64,000 nt of DNA. Origin: Ilex aquifolium. Lineage: Eukaryota > Streptophyta > Magnoliopsida > Aquifoliales > Aquifoliaceae. Under the pieces are notes generated by a model that worked only from the letters and a program-made list of their open reading frames with translations, did not search any database and was not told the origin of the DNA. Below, piece after piece: positions 1-11,590 of the stretch (positions are counted from its first letter, which is position 1; each line of letters opens with the position of its first letter). The position numbers and the translations under genes are program-made. The stretch is taken from the NCBI GenBank assembly GCA_951799425.1, contig OX637399.1:31432701-31496700 (forward strand), read 5' to 3'.

Positions 1-290
1 AACCCTAATCTCTGCACCCAAGGTCGATTACACCACCACGAAGCAAGGCGCCACCAAGTCGACTGCCACCACCACGACAAGCAACAGACGACGGTGAACA
101 AACGACGGCGAACCAAGCCCACCACAACACCACGCGACGACTACACCAACGTCGACTGACGACGGCACCACCAAGTCGACTGTACCAACGTCGACTGTCA
201 CCACCAAGTCGACAATACCACCACCACCAACGTCGACTAACGACAGGCCACCAAGTCGACTGCACCAACGTCGACTGTCACAACCAACTG
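1..290. repeat. degenerate GTCGAC minisatellite
   Basis: Imperfect repeats of a 13-14 bp unit, ACCAAGTCGACTG or ACCAACGTCGACTG, mixed with CCACCA triplets. The same sequence type resumes after the element at 286-3162 (from about 3158), so the element landed inside this tract. Open frames through the tract are low-complexity and not credible as genes. It may lie in an intron or upstream region of the fibrillin gene that follows. Confidence 0.6.
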
Positions 291-1580
291 TGTAACGCCC
301 CAGTTTCCCGGACCCGTTACTGATTAAATTGATCGACCACAATAAATCAAAAATAAAAATTCGAATACAGGGCCAGAGTTCTAACTGACTCAATAAATTT
401 ATAATCTCAATTTTGATCTCCAAATAATAAAATAATCTCCTCAATATACAAAGTTAAAAAAAAAATATATCAAAATTCGTCCGTCTTCGATTCCTCAAAT
501 ATCAACTCTGGTCCTTCCCTCCGAGATAATCCTGAAAAAATATTAAAGGCGGGGAAGTATACAATATGACAGGAAACAATATGCTCAACGAGAAAAGAAT
601 ATGAATGATCAAATACCAAATAATTCAACCGATAGACAATCATAGGTAAAAGAATCAAGAATCCAATTCGGTAAGTCACATAGCTCAATTTCTATCAAAC
701 GTAGTCTTATACTCGGGTCCTCTTAGTGACATGACAAGTGACACTTGGGCATTTAAAATCCGTACTCATATTGAACCATTACACCCCTCAGGGCTGTAAT
801 CACAATCGTACCCCGCAGGGCCATAATCACATTTCACCAATTATGCCCCCAAGTTCACTTCGTACATGTACCAATCATTCCCAAAGTATTTAACCCAACG
901 TACACGTACAGGTCAACTGATAACATTGACAGAATTTCAAATCAATCAGAATAATCAATAGGAATACAAATTTCAGATAATGAAATGACACTCTTTGCAA
1001 AGAGATTTAAAAGACAAGAGCATATTGTATACTACCCCGTACCTCAAAATCATTAATAATAACTTCAATAGATAAGAAACTCGAAGTACCCCGAATAAGA
1101 CACTTCAATTTCGTAATGATCGAAAGTAAAATTCACTACTAAATTTTTGACCCCAAAATCTCATAAGTTTTTCTCTCTCTCCCTTCCTCTCTCTCTCTTT
1201 CTCCCTTCCTTTCTTCCTCTCTCTCCCTTCCTTTCTTCTCCCTGGTGTGCCGTCTGAAGAGCCAAAGGCTGGCTATTTATAGCCAAAGCCTTGGTTTGAA
1301 ATCACATGGCTGATGCCATGTGCTTGCCTCACTTAGTGCATCATATGGACAAATGTCCATTTCTTGCCATTCTTTGTTTTTTTTTTTTTTTTTCTTGTTG
1401 TTGCACGTTTTCAATTTGTTTTACTGTCTATGTTCATTGAACAATTAAATACATATACTCATTATATATTTGAAGTCCATTTAGTTATTAAAACTTTTAA
1501 AAATAACCCTTAGTTATATAAAATTATAATTGACGACCTAATTAACGTGTCAATGATTAATTTATATATGGGTTGTCACA
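291..1580 (-). repeat. LTR, left copy (3' LTR of minus-strand element)
   Basis: 1290 bp. It contains a CT-rich block (about 1170-1245) and a TATTTATAGC box (about 1272-1282). The short open frame at 470-688 recurs identically in the other LTR at 2046-2264 and is not convincing as a gene. Confidence 0.88.
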
Positions 1581-1866
1581 ATCTACCCCCCTTAAAAGAA
1601 TTTCGTCCCCGAAATTTGATATTAACCTCAAGAGTAAAATAAGTATGAATATATTACACAAATATCCGCTGCGCACTCTGATACATTTTTCAACTCTTTA
1701 CTATATAATCCAAGATTTGGATATGAATTATAACTTACACATCCGTCTAATGGAAATTGGTTGACTTACTCCGCATATTTCACATTTCTATACCCACAAC
1801 GAAAGCTGATAGTCTCACTTCCACAAGACCCATATAAGATCTGATACCTAGGCTCTGATACCACTT
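1581..1866 (-). other. residual interior of the LTR element
   Basis: Only 286 bp. It holds the polypurine tract at the left end, the tRNA-Met primer binding site at the right end, and a scrap resembling a pol 3' end. It has the cis signals for reverse transcription but no protein-coding capacity. Confidence 0.8.
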
Positions 1867-3157
1867 TGTAACGCCCCAGTTTCCCGGACCCGTTACTGAT
1901 TAAATTGATCGACCACAATAAATCAAAAATAAAAATTCGAATTCAGGGCCAGAGTTCTAACTGACTCAATAAATTTATAATCTCAATTTTGATCTCCAAA
2001 TAATAAAATAATCTCCTCAATATACAAAGTTAAAAAAAAAATATATCAAAATTCGTCCGTCTTCGATTCCTCAAATATCAACTCTGGTCCTTCCCTCCGA
2101 GATAATCCTGAAAAAATATTAAAGGCAGGGAAGTATACAATATGACAGGAAACAATATGCTCAACGAGAAAAGAATATGAATGATCAAATACCAAATAAT
2201 TCAACCGATAGACAATCATAGGTAAAAGAATCAAGAATCCAATTCGGTAAGTCACATAGCTCAATTTCTATCAAACGTAGTCTTATACTCGGGTCCTCTT
2301 AGTGACATGACAAGTGACACTTGGGCATTTAAAATCCGTACTCATATTGAACCATTACACCCCTCAGGGCTGTAATCACAATCGTACCCCGCAGGGCCAT
2401 AATCACATTTCACCAATTATGCCCCCAAGTTCACTTCGTACATGTACCAATCATTCCCAAAGTATTTAACCCAACGTACACGTACAGGTCAACTGATAAC
2501 ATTGACAGAATTTCAAATCAATCAGAATAATCAATAGGAATACAAATTTCAGATAATGAAATGACACTCTTTGCAAAGAGATTTAAAAGATAAGAGCATA
2601 TTGTATACTACCCCGTACCTCAAAATCATTAATAATAACTTCAATAGATAAGAAACTCGAAGTACCCCGAATAAGACACTTCAATTTCGTAATGATCGAA
2701 AGTAAAATTCACTACTAAATTTTTGACCCCAAAATCTCATAAGTTTTTCTCTCTCTCCCTTCCTCTCTCTCTCTTTCTCCCTTCCTTTCTTCCTCTCTCT
2801 CCCTTCCTTTCTTCTCCCTGGTGTGCCGTCTGAAGAGCCAAAGGCTGGCTATTTATAGCCAAAGCCTTGGTTTGAAATCACATGGCTGATGCCATGTGCT
2901 TGCCTCACTTAGTGCATCATATGGACAAATGTCCATTTCTTGCCATTCTTTGTTTTTTTTTTTTTTTTTTCTTGTTGTTGCACGTTTTCAATTTGTTTTA
3001 CTGTCTATGTTCATTGAACAATTAAATACATATACTCATTATATATTTGAAGTCCATTTAGTTATTAAAACTTTTAAAAATAACCCTTAGTTATATAAAA
3101 TTATAATTGACGACCTAATTAACGTGTCAATGATTAATTTATATATGGGTTGTCACA
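1867..3157 (-). repeat. LTR, right copy (5' LTR of minus-strand element)
   Basis: 1291 bp. Differs from the left copy at about three bases seen by eye and in poly-T length. It is followed directly by the target duplication AACTG. Confidence 0.88.
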
Positions 3158-3282
3158 AACTGTCACAACCAAGTTGACAGTACCACCACTACCACAATAC
3201 GTAGGTAATCCAAAAGGCAACACCACCACCACAGACAAAAAAAAAAAATTTATTTATTTAGAGTATATATCTATGATCGTAA

Positions 3283-3470
3283 TGCTCTGATACCATGTTA
3301 AGTGTAGAAGATTAACATAATATTAGAGAGAAACAGAGAGAGGTTAAAACTTAACCTAGCTCTCATACATCACTAGTATTTATAGTTAACTCACAGTAAT
3401 AATAATTACACATACACCCTCTTACTATAGACAATCTACACATACTACCCTAATACTCTTAACAGTAACA
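3283..3470 (-). mobile_element. Ty1/copia-type LTR fragment with primer binding site
   Basis: A 175-bp unit (3296-3470) with ends TGTTAAGTG and CAGTAACA. On the minus strand it contains the TATA-like CTATAAATAC. It is followed directly by TGGTATCAGAGCA (3283-3295 complement), a tRNA-Met primer site. This is one LTR plus the start of the interior; no second LTR or coding region is seen nearby. Confidence 0.7.
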
Positions 3471-3760
3471 AATCATTCTTATATGATCGTCCAAGATTAG
3501 GTTGTTTGTTTAGTGGAAGCTTTTCTTTGGATTTACTTGAGCTTTTTCAGAGCTGATTATAGTGCATTCTGGTTAGGATTTTTGAAGTAGTTTAGGGAAA
3601 GGTATTTGAATCTCACAACGTTAAGTATTTTGTCTTTGAATACCTCATGGCATCCAGAGATAAGGGTAAACATGCTTATAGGTTTCTACTTGCTGCTGTT
3701 TGCTCGAGACTGTTGGTTATTATATGTAATCACAAAATTCTTGGTTGTGTTTTGGCAAAG

Positions 3761-6700
3761 ATTGAGGTATTCTGGTGAAATGCAGATAGAAAGCAAGTTT
3801 ATTCTGTCAACCAAGTTATCTGTAGAGGGACCACTTCGATTTAAAGAAGAATCTATTGAAGGATTGCTTGAAGCTCCAAAGGTTGATGAGGATACCATTC
3901 CTGAACAGGTTAGAGGTGCTTTTGGTCAGGCGGTTAGCACAGTGCGGCAACTTCCTGCTCCTATTATGGATGCTGTAGCCAGTGGGCTGAAAATTCCTCT
4001 CAGTGAGCATTTAGCTTTTGCCTTGAATATTTCAATTGAGCAGACATCGTTAGTTTAATTTAAGTATTTACAATAATCTCTTTGTTTTAGATATATTTTC
4101 TACTATGTTCTGTTGCTGTTAAGCACTGAGATTTGAAGAATCGTTGTTTATGGCCATTGAGTTTATGTGCAAAGTATCCAGAGCCAACAACAAATGTTAA
4201 ATCCGAAGCACTAATATTGGAGGAATGATTGTTTATGCCAATTGAGATGAGCTAAGTATCGTGTCCCTTTGCAATATTCTATGCTTGCCCTAGTTTTCAT
4301 GACACCCATGGAGTGCTCTCTCAAGGTGTCCTCTTTACCTTTTTACTTGGCCACTTGGTGGTTCAGACTTCAGAGTTCATGGTAGTGTTAATTTCTGAAG
4401 GTTGTACTGGAGGTCATTTGAAGAGCTCAACCATTCTTGCTCGACATCATTCCACTCAGCTTTTGGGTCTTGTTGTTTGAAGAATATTCCTGATGCACTC
4501 AATGTCTGTCGATTGGTTGAATAATTATCATAGGCTTTGGAAGTCTAAAACAAAGATCGTGGATCCCAAGGATACAAGAAGCTTTGGTAGTTAATAGAGT
4601 CAGTCATATATTATTTTAGGCTAATAAGCTTCTTTTCAGGTGTAGTTATGTTTTACTAGGGTTAATGAGTGAAGGGTGTTTTGGTCTTTTCAAAAATTGG
4701 TGGACATATGTTCTAGCTATTGTCAATGGGTCTTATTTTGGGTCAAATTTTGTTATTTTGGTTTTATTTAAAGGCCAAGTTATCTAGACTAATCCTAGTA
4801 GTGAAAGGTCGAAGTTTTGGGAGTCTTGCTCTAATTGTAAGTAGTAGTTTTGTAGCCTATAAATATGTGTCATATCTTAATTTAGTGGAATCTCTTTATG
4901 AGAATTATGTCGCCTGACTTTGCAACAGTGAACATGATCCTTAGTTTTCTTTATATTGTGCCCTTTTACACAATTATACGTGCAGTCTGATGTCAAGAAC
5001 CATTTTTGAACCCAAAATGTTCTAGTTCAAAGCCCAATCTTTCATTCTGTTAAAGGCTTAATACTAGCAACCCAAACCCACGAAAAATTAGCCTTTTACA
5101 TTTCAACGCATCTTGGACAGCTCCCAAACTTTGTCTCTCCTTGGTTGATTAGAATTCCAAAACCCTAACCCATGTGTACAGTGTTCTCCTTTCACACATT
5201 TTGGAACCAAATATTTGTATTGCTTTACGCCTTTACCCACTAAAACATGCTATAATTAGCATTTTACCCCTTTTTTCCTGTCCATCATCAGTTTTGGCTC
5301 CACAGCTTGTACGTTAGTATTCCATTTGTCATACATCCCTTCTCCATCCGCTCTCTGGCCATTTGATTCATAGGAGGAAATGATCTTTTTTCTTGTCATT
5401 GTCATTACTATGTTTACAAACCAGAAGCCTATCTTTGAGTTTCTAGAAATATTACCAACTCCCTTGAGTTGTCACCATTTAAATCTTCATTTTAATGTCA
5501 ACTTAACAAACTATTAAGTCTTACTGCCTTGAATCAGCTACAGGAATCCATTACATTGAGCTTTGTCTAGCTTATATCCTCCATCAAGTTTTTAGTTACT
5601 ATGCTCTTTGCATTGCTTCAACTTTTATTCAGCCATTTTTTGTAATTGATGCATTTATTGTCTTAAGTCCAAAATAGAAAAATAAAGATGATTTTCTTTC
5701 ATCCTCCCCCCCCGTATGATAGCAATTAATCTGATTTCAACTTTTCTTGTACTGGTGTTTACCCAACATCCTTGATTCCACTAACACATTTATAAACTTG
5801 TTCCTTGACTACCGCCAAACTTGTGAGATGATGATGGTAAAGCATAGCGCCATAAGCCCCTCATGGAAGTTTTTGTGAATTTTTCTTTAATAGTTTTCTT
5901 TTTGGGACTGGTGGGAGGGGAATTTCTTTATGCACATTTCTATACTTCGTCCGCAATGCTCTCATGGAAGCTTTGGTGAAATTTTCTTTATAGTTTTCTT
6001 TTTGGGGCTGGTGGGAGGGGAATTGCTTTATACTCATTTCTCTACTTCATCTGCAATGCTCTGATGCTATGGCAAGGTCCTGACTTATTTATAAACTTCT
6101 ATCCAAAATAACATGGCAAATTGTTTTTTGGGTTCTTTTAATCATCACTTATACAATTCTTGATTTCTGCATTTTTACTCCTCACCATCAACTTAGTAAG
6201 ATTTTCTTCGGCTTTTGCATGGGAAACATGTTGCATACAATGTTCTTGCATTTGATTTATGTCTTTCCAACATGAAATGGTCCAGCCCCTCTCTTTTAGC
6301 AAAAAATGTCAATAAACAAGTAAGTTAAACAAAAGGGGAAAAGAAACGTTTTTTTGGCAAACAAGGGTGGGTTTTTATTTTGTGTAGCTTTTCCTCTTAC
6401 ACTTGTAGCCTGTTCTGTTAGTGAATCAGTTCTAAAATTGTACTCTTTTGACTACAGGTGGGACTTTCCAGAGACTTTTTATGATTTCCTATCTCGATGA
6501 TGAGATCCTAGTAAGTTTTTTAGTGTAGATATTTGTGTCATCAAATTTCCAAACACTTTGTGCCTTTAGTTTCTTATCCGGTAATCTTGCTTCTGAAGAT
6601 GAAAAAAAAAACAATGAGGTTTTTGATAATTTCTTTCTTTCACGTTGTTTGCCGTTATTAGCATTGGTGCAACAGCTGCGATGTGACTACTTCTCATATG

Positions 6701-7424
6701 GCACTTGCTTGTGTTGACTAGCCTAATATATCCATGGCCTTGTCCACACTATGAAGAATCACCTCAGATAAAAGGATTCTTCTTAGTGTGGACAAGATCA
6801 TAGAATTTGTTGCAAAAATCTAGTGTCGTCATACTTGTGTTCTGTTTCCCTATGACCCTAACTTGTGGCAAATGACGTTCTCACTCCTTTTTGTATTATT
6901 GACTTCCCTTGTTGACCTTGACTTTTTGGCATATTTTGAAATAGGGATTCGTCTATATGGTAAGGTCTTTTGGTCATTTTATCATTATAATGAACTCTAT
7001 TAAAGAGAATTTTTTTTGCCCTTGTCATTTTCTATCATTAAAATTACATTTCACAATATTATTTGTAATGGTTTTATTTTTTCACATCATGCCTCAAATG
7101 GAAAGGTACCAATAACATCAATCTCAGGATGGAAAATTTAAAAATAGTGATGGAATTTTCTGCTGGTTAGCGTTATACTGACCTATTAAACCATCTGGTC
7201 CATGACTTGTACCACATTTACTTGGAAACTTTGGATGAGGTTATGAGTACCGTGAATGGGGTGCATATATTCACAGCATATTATGCTAATTTCATTGAAT
7301 TTTTATTTTGGTGGTGGTCTTGATGCAGATAATTAGGGATACTGCTGGAGTGCCTGAAGTTCTTACTAGGTTGGATGCGGTACCATCTCCCATGACAGAA
7401 CCCGTGCCAGAGTATGAGAGTTAG
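3761..7424 (+). CDS. fibrillin/PAP family protein (FBN4/HrBP1-like), 3' exons only
   Basis: Fibrillins are plastid lipid-associated proteins of plastoglobules and thylakoids. Three exons splice in frame: 3761-4002 (start could instead be 3786), 6458-6510 and 7329-7424, with GT-AG introns 4003-6457 and 6511-7328. They give about 130 residues. These include IESKFILS, a proline/glutamate-rich middle (EAPKVDEDTIPEQ), the fibrillin signature MISYLDDEILIIRD and the tail GVPEVLTRLD, ending PVPEYES before TAG. Family members are usually over 230 residues with a transit peptide, so the N-terminal half is missing here. It may lie left of the window, beyond the retroelement insertions, or be lost. The subgroup (FBN4 rather than FBN6) is from memory and uncertain. 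Confidence 0.78.
5861..6062. repeat. tandem duplication of about 101 bp in fibrillin intron
   Basis: Two adjacent similar units starting TCATGGAAG at 5861 and 5962. Both contain GGTGGGAGGGGAATT and end near GCAATGCTCT. Moderately diverged, so not a recent slip. Confidence 0.7.
6739..6796. other. short perfect-stem hairpin in fibrillin intron
   Basis: Arms 6739-6760 and 6775-6796 are complementary at 21 of 22 positions around a 14-nt loop. The left arm starts CTTGTCCACACTA. It is too short for a typical plant miRNA precursor and could be the remnant of a tiny fold-back element. No function can be assigned. Confidence 0.6.
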
Positions 7425-8008
7425 AAAGAGTTCGTTTTCCACTTGTAAGAACTACTACTTTTTTCCTCCACATGAATAACAATTTAAAACTAGAGTATAG
7501 TTAATATCACTGGAATTATTTTACAAAATTTTGTAGTGCCTTCTATTGGTGTGTATGAATAAATCTTCAACACCAGAGGACTTGGTAAAGCTTTCCCCTG
7601 TTCTCAAATTCAAATCAATTGACTTATTAGGTGAAGTGGTTGATCTTAAAAAATACTCGAAAGGTACTTGTCATGTTGTTATCGAAGCTTCTTCTTATGC
7701 GTGCGCTTATGTTCCCGATTTACAGATTTAGATTCACACACGAGAAAAATTTATATATAAATTTGTATTCACACAGTGATTGGCATACAATACTAAAACT
7801 ATATGGGTTCATGAAGCATAGTCAAAGAAATTGGGTATTGGGTGTGGGTGTGAAATATGAATCTACTTGACTGAAAACGTGCCATGCTTCTCTGACTTCC
7901 GAATGTGGAAACAATTTCAAGAGGAGAGGGTGTTTAATACATTTATTGGTCTTGCTTTTGGGGAGGACTTTCTTGTGACCTCATAAAGGACTTTTATCAT
8001 CTGGTTTT

Positions 8009-8044
<36 letters not shown>

Positions 8045-8711
8045 GTGCCTGTCGAGGTGTATGTAAGTTGGTCCGGACACCCCTGACTGAACCAAAAAAA
8101 AAAAAATTGGTTTCCGGTTTGTCTCTTGGTATCGAGGTAGTGAAAGGGATGGACTAGCTACAGATTTGACCAATGTTTGTTTTCAAGTAATTGTTATGTG
8201 GACACTATATTCATCAAAAGGAGTTTAGCTCTCTCAAAGCTAATACTCCAAAGTGTGCTCCCACTCTCTCAATGTCTATCTACTTGCTTTCCAAAGCTAA
8301 TAACATGAATTTAACGCTGGAATAGGATCGATGGAAGATCAAATTGAAGGAAATACTAATCCGCCCCAAGTTGATTATAATGCATTTTTGTCGTAGAAAA
8401 TGAAAATTGATGTTCTATGATGAATGTTGATATGCGATTTTAGTTTGAGAATTAATCTCTATAAAATAGGGATAAAATTATCGCTTATTTCTCACAAACT
8501 GTCATATAGACCGGCGGAATCTTATGCTGATCTTTTTTTTAAGCCCTATGATGATTCATTCATCATCACGATTATAGTTTTATTATGCCTAGATTGTAAC
8601 ACTATTGATGCATTTATTTATGGGTTTCCCTTGTTAATGTGAACGCTAATTTAATATGGATGTGAAATGAATTTGACATTAAACGATGGATAAAATTCAA
8701 ATATATTAGAT
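7425..8711. other. intergenic: CT microsatellite and SINE-like tail
   Basis: Downstream of the fibrillin gene. It contains (CT)n at about 8013-8042. A SINE-like 3' segment follows (about 8043-8107): GTCGAGGTGTATGTAAG, GGTCCGGACACCCCTGAC and an A-tract. This segment matches sequences at 35100-35168 and 35875-35935. Short open frames (7546-7870, 8424-8642) show no recognisable domain. Confidence 0.5.
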
Positions 8712-9168
8712 TTAATTATATATTGACCTTTAAATTATGAATTTTGTGTCAATTAAGCTTCTGAACTTTTTTTTTTTTATTAATTGAGCCATTGAATTAT
8801 CTTATTGTCTCAATTGAGCACTTTTATTGGCTTCTGTTAGATTTTTTAATGGAAAATGATGAAGTGTGTCACTTACGTGACACAAATGGTTAGAGTTAAT
8901 TACATATATAATCCTCAAATTATAATTCTTGTGTCAATTAAGTCCTTAAACTTTTTATTTTGTGTCAATTGAGCCATTGAACTGCTAATTGAGCCCTTCT
9001 GTCTTTTTGTGTCGTATAGTCACGTGAGTAACATATTCTAACAAAGATGGACAGAAGGGCTCAATTGACACAATTAGAGAGTTCAGGGGCTCAATTGATA
9101 TAAAAAATAAAAATAAAATTTAATTAACACAAATGTCATAATTTAAGGGTCATCTGTATAGTTTACGC
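8712..9168. mobile_element. fold-back (MITE-like) element, partly duplicated
   Basis: The left end (about 8712-8755) reads TGACCTTTAAATTATGAATT then TTGTGTCAATTAAG. Its inverted counterpart closes the right end at about 9115-9168. The left module recurs at 8893-8995 (AATCCTCAAATTATAATTC then TTGTGTCAATTAAGTCC). So there is either one element inserted in another or an internal duplication. It is non-coding, AT-rich and has no transposase. Confidence 0.55.
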
Positions 9169-10966
9169 AATATATTATGTAACCCTTGTTGGGGGATAAC
9201 CTTATTCATTTCATATAGTTTACAACTTGTGATGGTGTGGGCCCGCCCAAAAAATTAATATTGCAAATTGTGATAAAATTTATGAAAAAACGTAGACTTT
9301 AGGCTGTTCCCAAGTCAAAATAAATTGGATTTTTATAAATTAGAAACTGTAGGTGAAATGTGCATACATCTTTATTCATTTATTAGTCCTATTGGTTGTT
9401 TTATATAAGTTATCTATCATCAGTTACAGTATACACGTCAATCAACCCATGTTCTATATCTCTAAGACAACTATGTTATAAAAGTCTCATCATTTTTTTT
9501 TTCATTAGTTTCGAAATTACTTTAATTTTCTTGTTTGATTTCAATTTTTTTTTGTCTTATTTGTATTGATATTTAACTATTATAATGAACAATTAATTGT
9601 TTCAACGGAGAATAAAGAATGTCATACCCAATTTGTTTGTCTCAATTTAGTTATGAAACTATTAAAATCGTAACAATCAATTACGTCTGTTCAATTTTTA
9701 TATTAAGAAAAAAAGAAGAAGAAAAACTAGAAAAATAGAAGTAATCGGAGGAAATTAAAACAAGCGTCGAAGATGTATTTTCCCGTTTTCCGGTTAAACA
9801 AACGGAAAAATTAGATGGAAAAAGTTGATTGCTATGATTTACATAATTTAAGGATTGAATTAAAACAACTAAGTCTAAAAGTTAATGCCACCTCTTAAAA
9901 CTATGGCAAGGACACATATTTTTTTTACCCATGTCTTTATAATTAGAGAGGGAGGGAGTATAGGGGCTTGAAGGTCATCTGATCTCCAGTATAATGACTC
10001 CGTAATGTTTAATACCCATAAGTATTTGCCATATTATGTTTGAGAATAAAACTATTTTATGAGAGGGACTTTTTAGTGTAATGACAATGATTAATTAGAT
10101 ATACAAATTAAGTTCAAATAATATTATTGATTATGAAGCGAAGTTGTCGAGTACTGGATCTCTACACGTAGTCACAATTCTAGTCTTTTATAGGGTTTGG
10201 AGAGGAGGATGAGGAGGAAGGAGGGATTTTTTTTTTTTTTTGGGGGGGGGGGTTGGTGTTCATCACATGGTGATATGTGAAAACGAAAGTGGGTTTGTGT
10301 GAAACTTGATCTTGTGGGTGTGTTAAGAAATTTGTTTGCACTATGTACTAAGTTGATAAGTCTCAGAAGACTTTCTTTGTCAAGGTATGAATCTTGCAAG
10401 AAAAGTAATACATTTATCAAATTCTTGCAGAGTCCAATTTGGCCTACCAAACAGTATTCTTTTTGAGGAAAGGATTAACATCAACATTAACAGTGGCATA
10501 TGATCAATAATACAACAAAGATTTGACCAGAGAGAGAGAGAGAGAGAGACAGATTGCAAGCCTGCAACTAGAGTCCACAGGTCCACACAGAAAAAACAAA
10601 TGTTAATACAACATCTAAGAGAAAGAAACAAAACCCTTAAGCAAAATCCATAAACACATAACCATAGAAGCTTGTAATGAAATAAAACAATATATTCAGT
10701 TAATAAACAAACATCCAAATGGAAAATAGAGAAGTGAGTTCAATTTTCTGCCAGAAAAAGAAAAAATATGCTGATAATGGTATATGTATATATCTCTTTT
10801 ATACAGCAGAGAGATTAGAATTTTGAAATAATTAGAGAGAGATCAACAACAACAACATAGCAGAAGCTAGAGAAAGAATTCAGTTAAAAACCTAATTAAG
10901 TTAACCCATCAACAAAAGATTGATCAAAAACCCAATAGTCATAAATTAAGAAGAACCATTTTTCAA
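9169..10966. other. intergenic, AT-rich, no gene seen
   Basis: Contains homopolymer steps such as T15 followed by G11 (10227-10252) and a (GA)n tract near 10531-10548. The end next to 10966 should hold the 3' UTR of the VQ gene. Minus-strand frames at 10172-10450 and 10380-10718 are compositionally odd, match nothing I recognise and overlap each other, so they are not called. Confidence 0.5.
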
Positions 10967-11455
10967 CTAGGCAAGCTGAGACTCTCCATAGGTTTCCATG
11001 TGAGAAGAATCCAAAGGAAGCAATGGAAACCCATTAAACTCTTGCATGAAACCATCTAAATCTGCAAACCCTCCTAAGAATCCACCACCTGAATTTGCAC
11101 CACCCCATATCTCTTCTTCTCCTTTGATTCTCTCTCTAAACTGAGGAAAATGAAACCCAGAACGCAGTTCCATTTTCTTGGCCACTGGCTTGTCAGGCAA
11201 AGTTCTAATTGGCTCTTCTTTTCTTGTATGCTTTGTTTTCTTCTTGGTGCTGCTGTTTTCTGTGGGCTTTCCGGTGAGTCTTTGCACCAGTTCCCGGAAA
11301 TTCGCTACGTCTGTCTTGATGATCTCCGGTGCAAATATGTGAATTATGCGAATCTTGGGCTTGGCTTTCGATATTGTTTGTGAATCCTTGTGCATGGATA
11401 GTGGTGATGAAGTAGTTTTTGAAACACAAGCTTCTTTCTTCATCACCCCCTCCAT
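10967..11455 (-). CDS. VQ motif-containing protein
   Basis: Intronless frame of 162 residues. VQ proteins are plant-specific nuclear cofactors that bind the C-terminal DNA-binding domain of WRKY factors through the motif FxxxVQxLTG. Here it is FRELVQRLTG at residues 53-62, preceded by the basic/hydrophobic stretch KPKIRIIHIFAPEI. The start was placed at MEGVMKKEAC. An upstream in-frame Met adds a leucine/serine-rich 35 residues read from the GA-rich leader and lies too near the TATA box. The C-terminal half has a basic patch (TKKKTKHTRKEE) and a glycine-rich WGGANSGGGFLGG stretch. The small size and single exon fit the family. It resembles the VQ17/VQ25 group, but I am not sure of the orthologue. 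Confidence 0.9.
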   Translation of the reverse strand: MEGVMKKEACVSKTTSSPLSMHKDSQTISKAKPKIRIIHIFAPEIIKTDVANFRELVQRLTGKPTENSSTKKKTKHTRKEEPIRTLPDKPVAKKMELRSGFHFPQFRERIKGEEEIWGGANSGGGFLGGFADLDGFMQEFNGFPLLPLDSSHMETYGESQLA

Positions 11456-11590
11456 GGTATACACCAAGTTGAAACTTAAGAGACAGAGAGAGAAAGAGAG
11501 GATAGAGAGAGAGAGGGAGTGGAGGAGGGGTGCTACGGTTGGTGTATTTGTTTGGAACAAAAATGAGGGAGATGCTTATATAGGTGAGGA
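11456..11590 (-). promoter_or_regulatory. VQ gene leader and TATA box
   Basis: On the minus strand, CCTATATAAGC (about 11574-11584) is a good TATA box about 120 bp upstream of the chosen ATG. The leader between them is GA/CT-rich (11480-11522). This supports the downstream Met as the start. Confidence 0.55.

Larger units (their letters stand above)
286..3162 (-). mobile_element. non-autonomous LTR retrotransposon with tiny interior (Tekay/chromovirus-derived?)
   Basis: Two nearly identical direct repeats (291-1580 and 1867-3157) start TGTAACGCCCC and end GGGTTGTCACA on the plus strand, so they have TG...CA ends. They enclose only 286 bp and are flanked by the 5-bp duplication AACTG (286-290 and 3158-3162). 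The element reads on the minus strand: TGGTATCAGAGC, the initiator-tRNA-Met primer site, follows the right LTR at about 1853-1864, and a polypurine tract AAGGGGGG lies next to the left LTR (about 1585-1594). The sequence just before that tract resembles the end of a Ty3 chromovirus pol gene (NFGDEILLRG-like). No gag or pol remains. I saw only about three substitutions plus poly-T length differences between the LTRs, so insertion looks recent. Confidence 0.9.

Noticed and set aside
470-2264. Identical 72-residue frame in both LTRs of the left element
   Set aside because: Its repetition only reflects LTR identity; the protein has no recognisable domain.
7546-7870. Two overlapping frames after the fibrillin gene
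   Set aside because: Different phases of the same AT-rich stretch, with no motif. Likely 3' flank.
10172-10718. Minus-strand frames of 92 and 112 residues downstream of the VQ gene
   Set aside because: They overlap, cross homopolymers and a GA microsatellite, and have no recognisable features.
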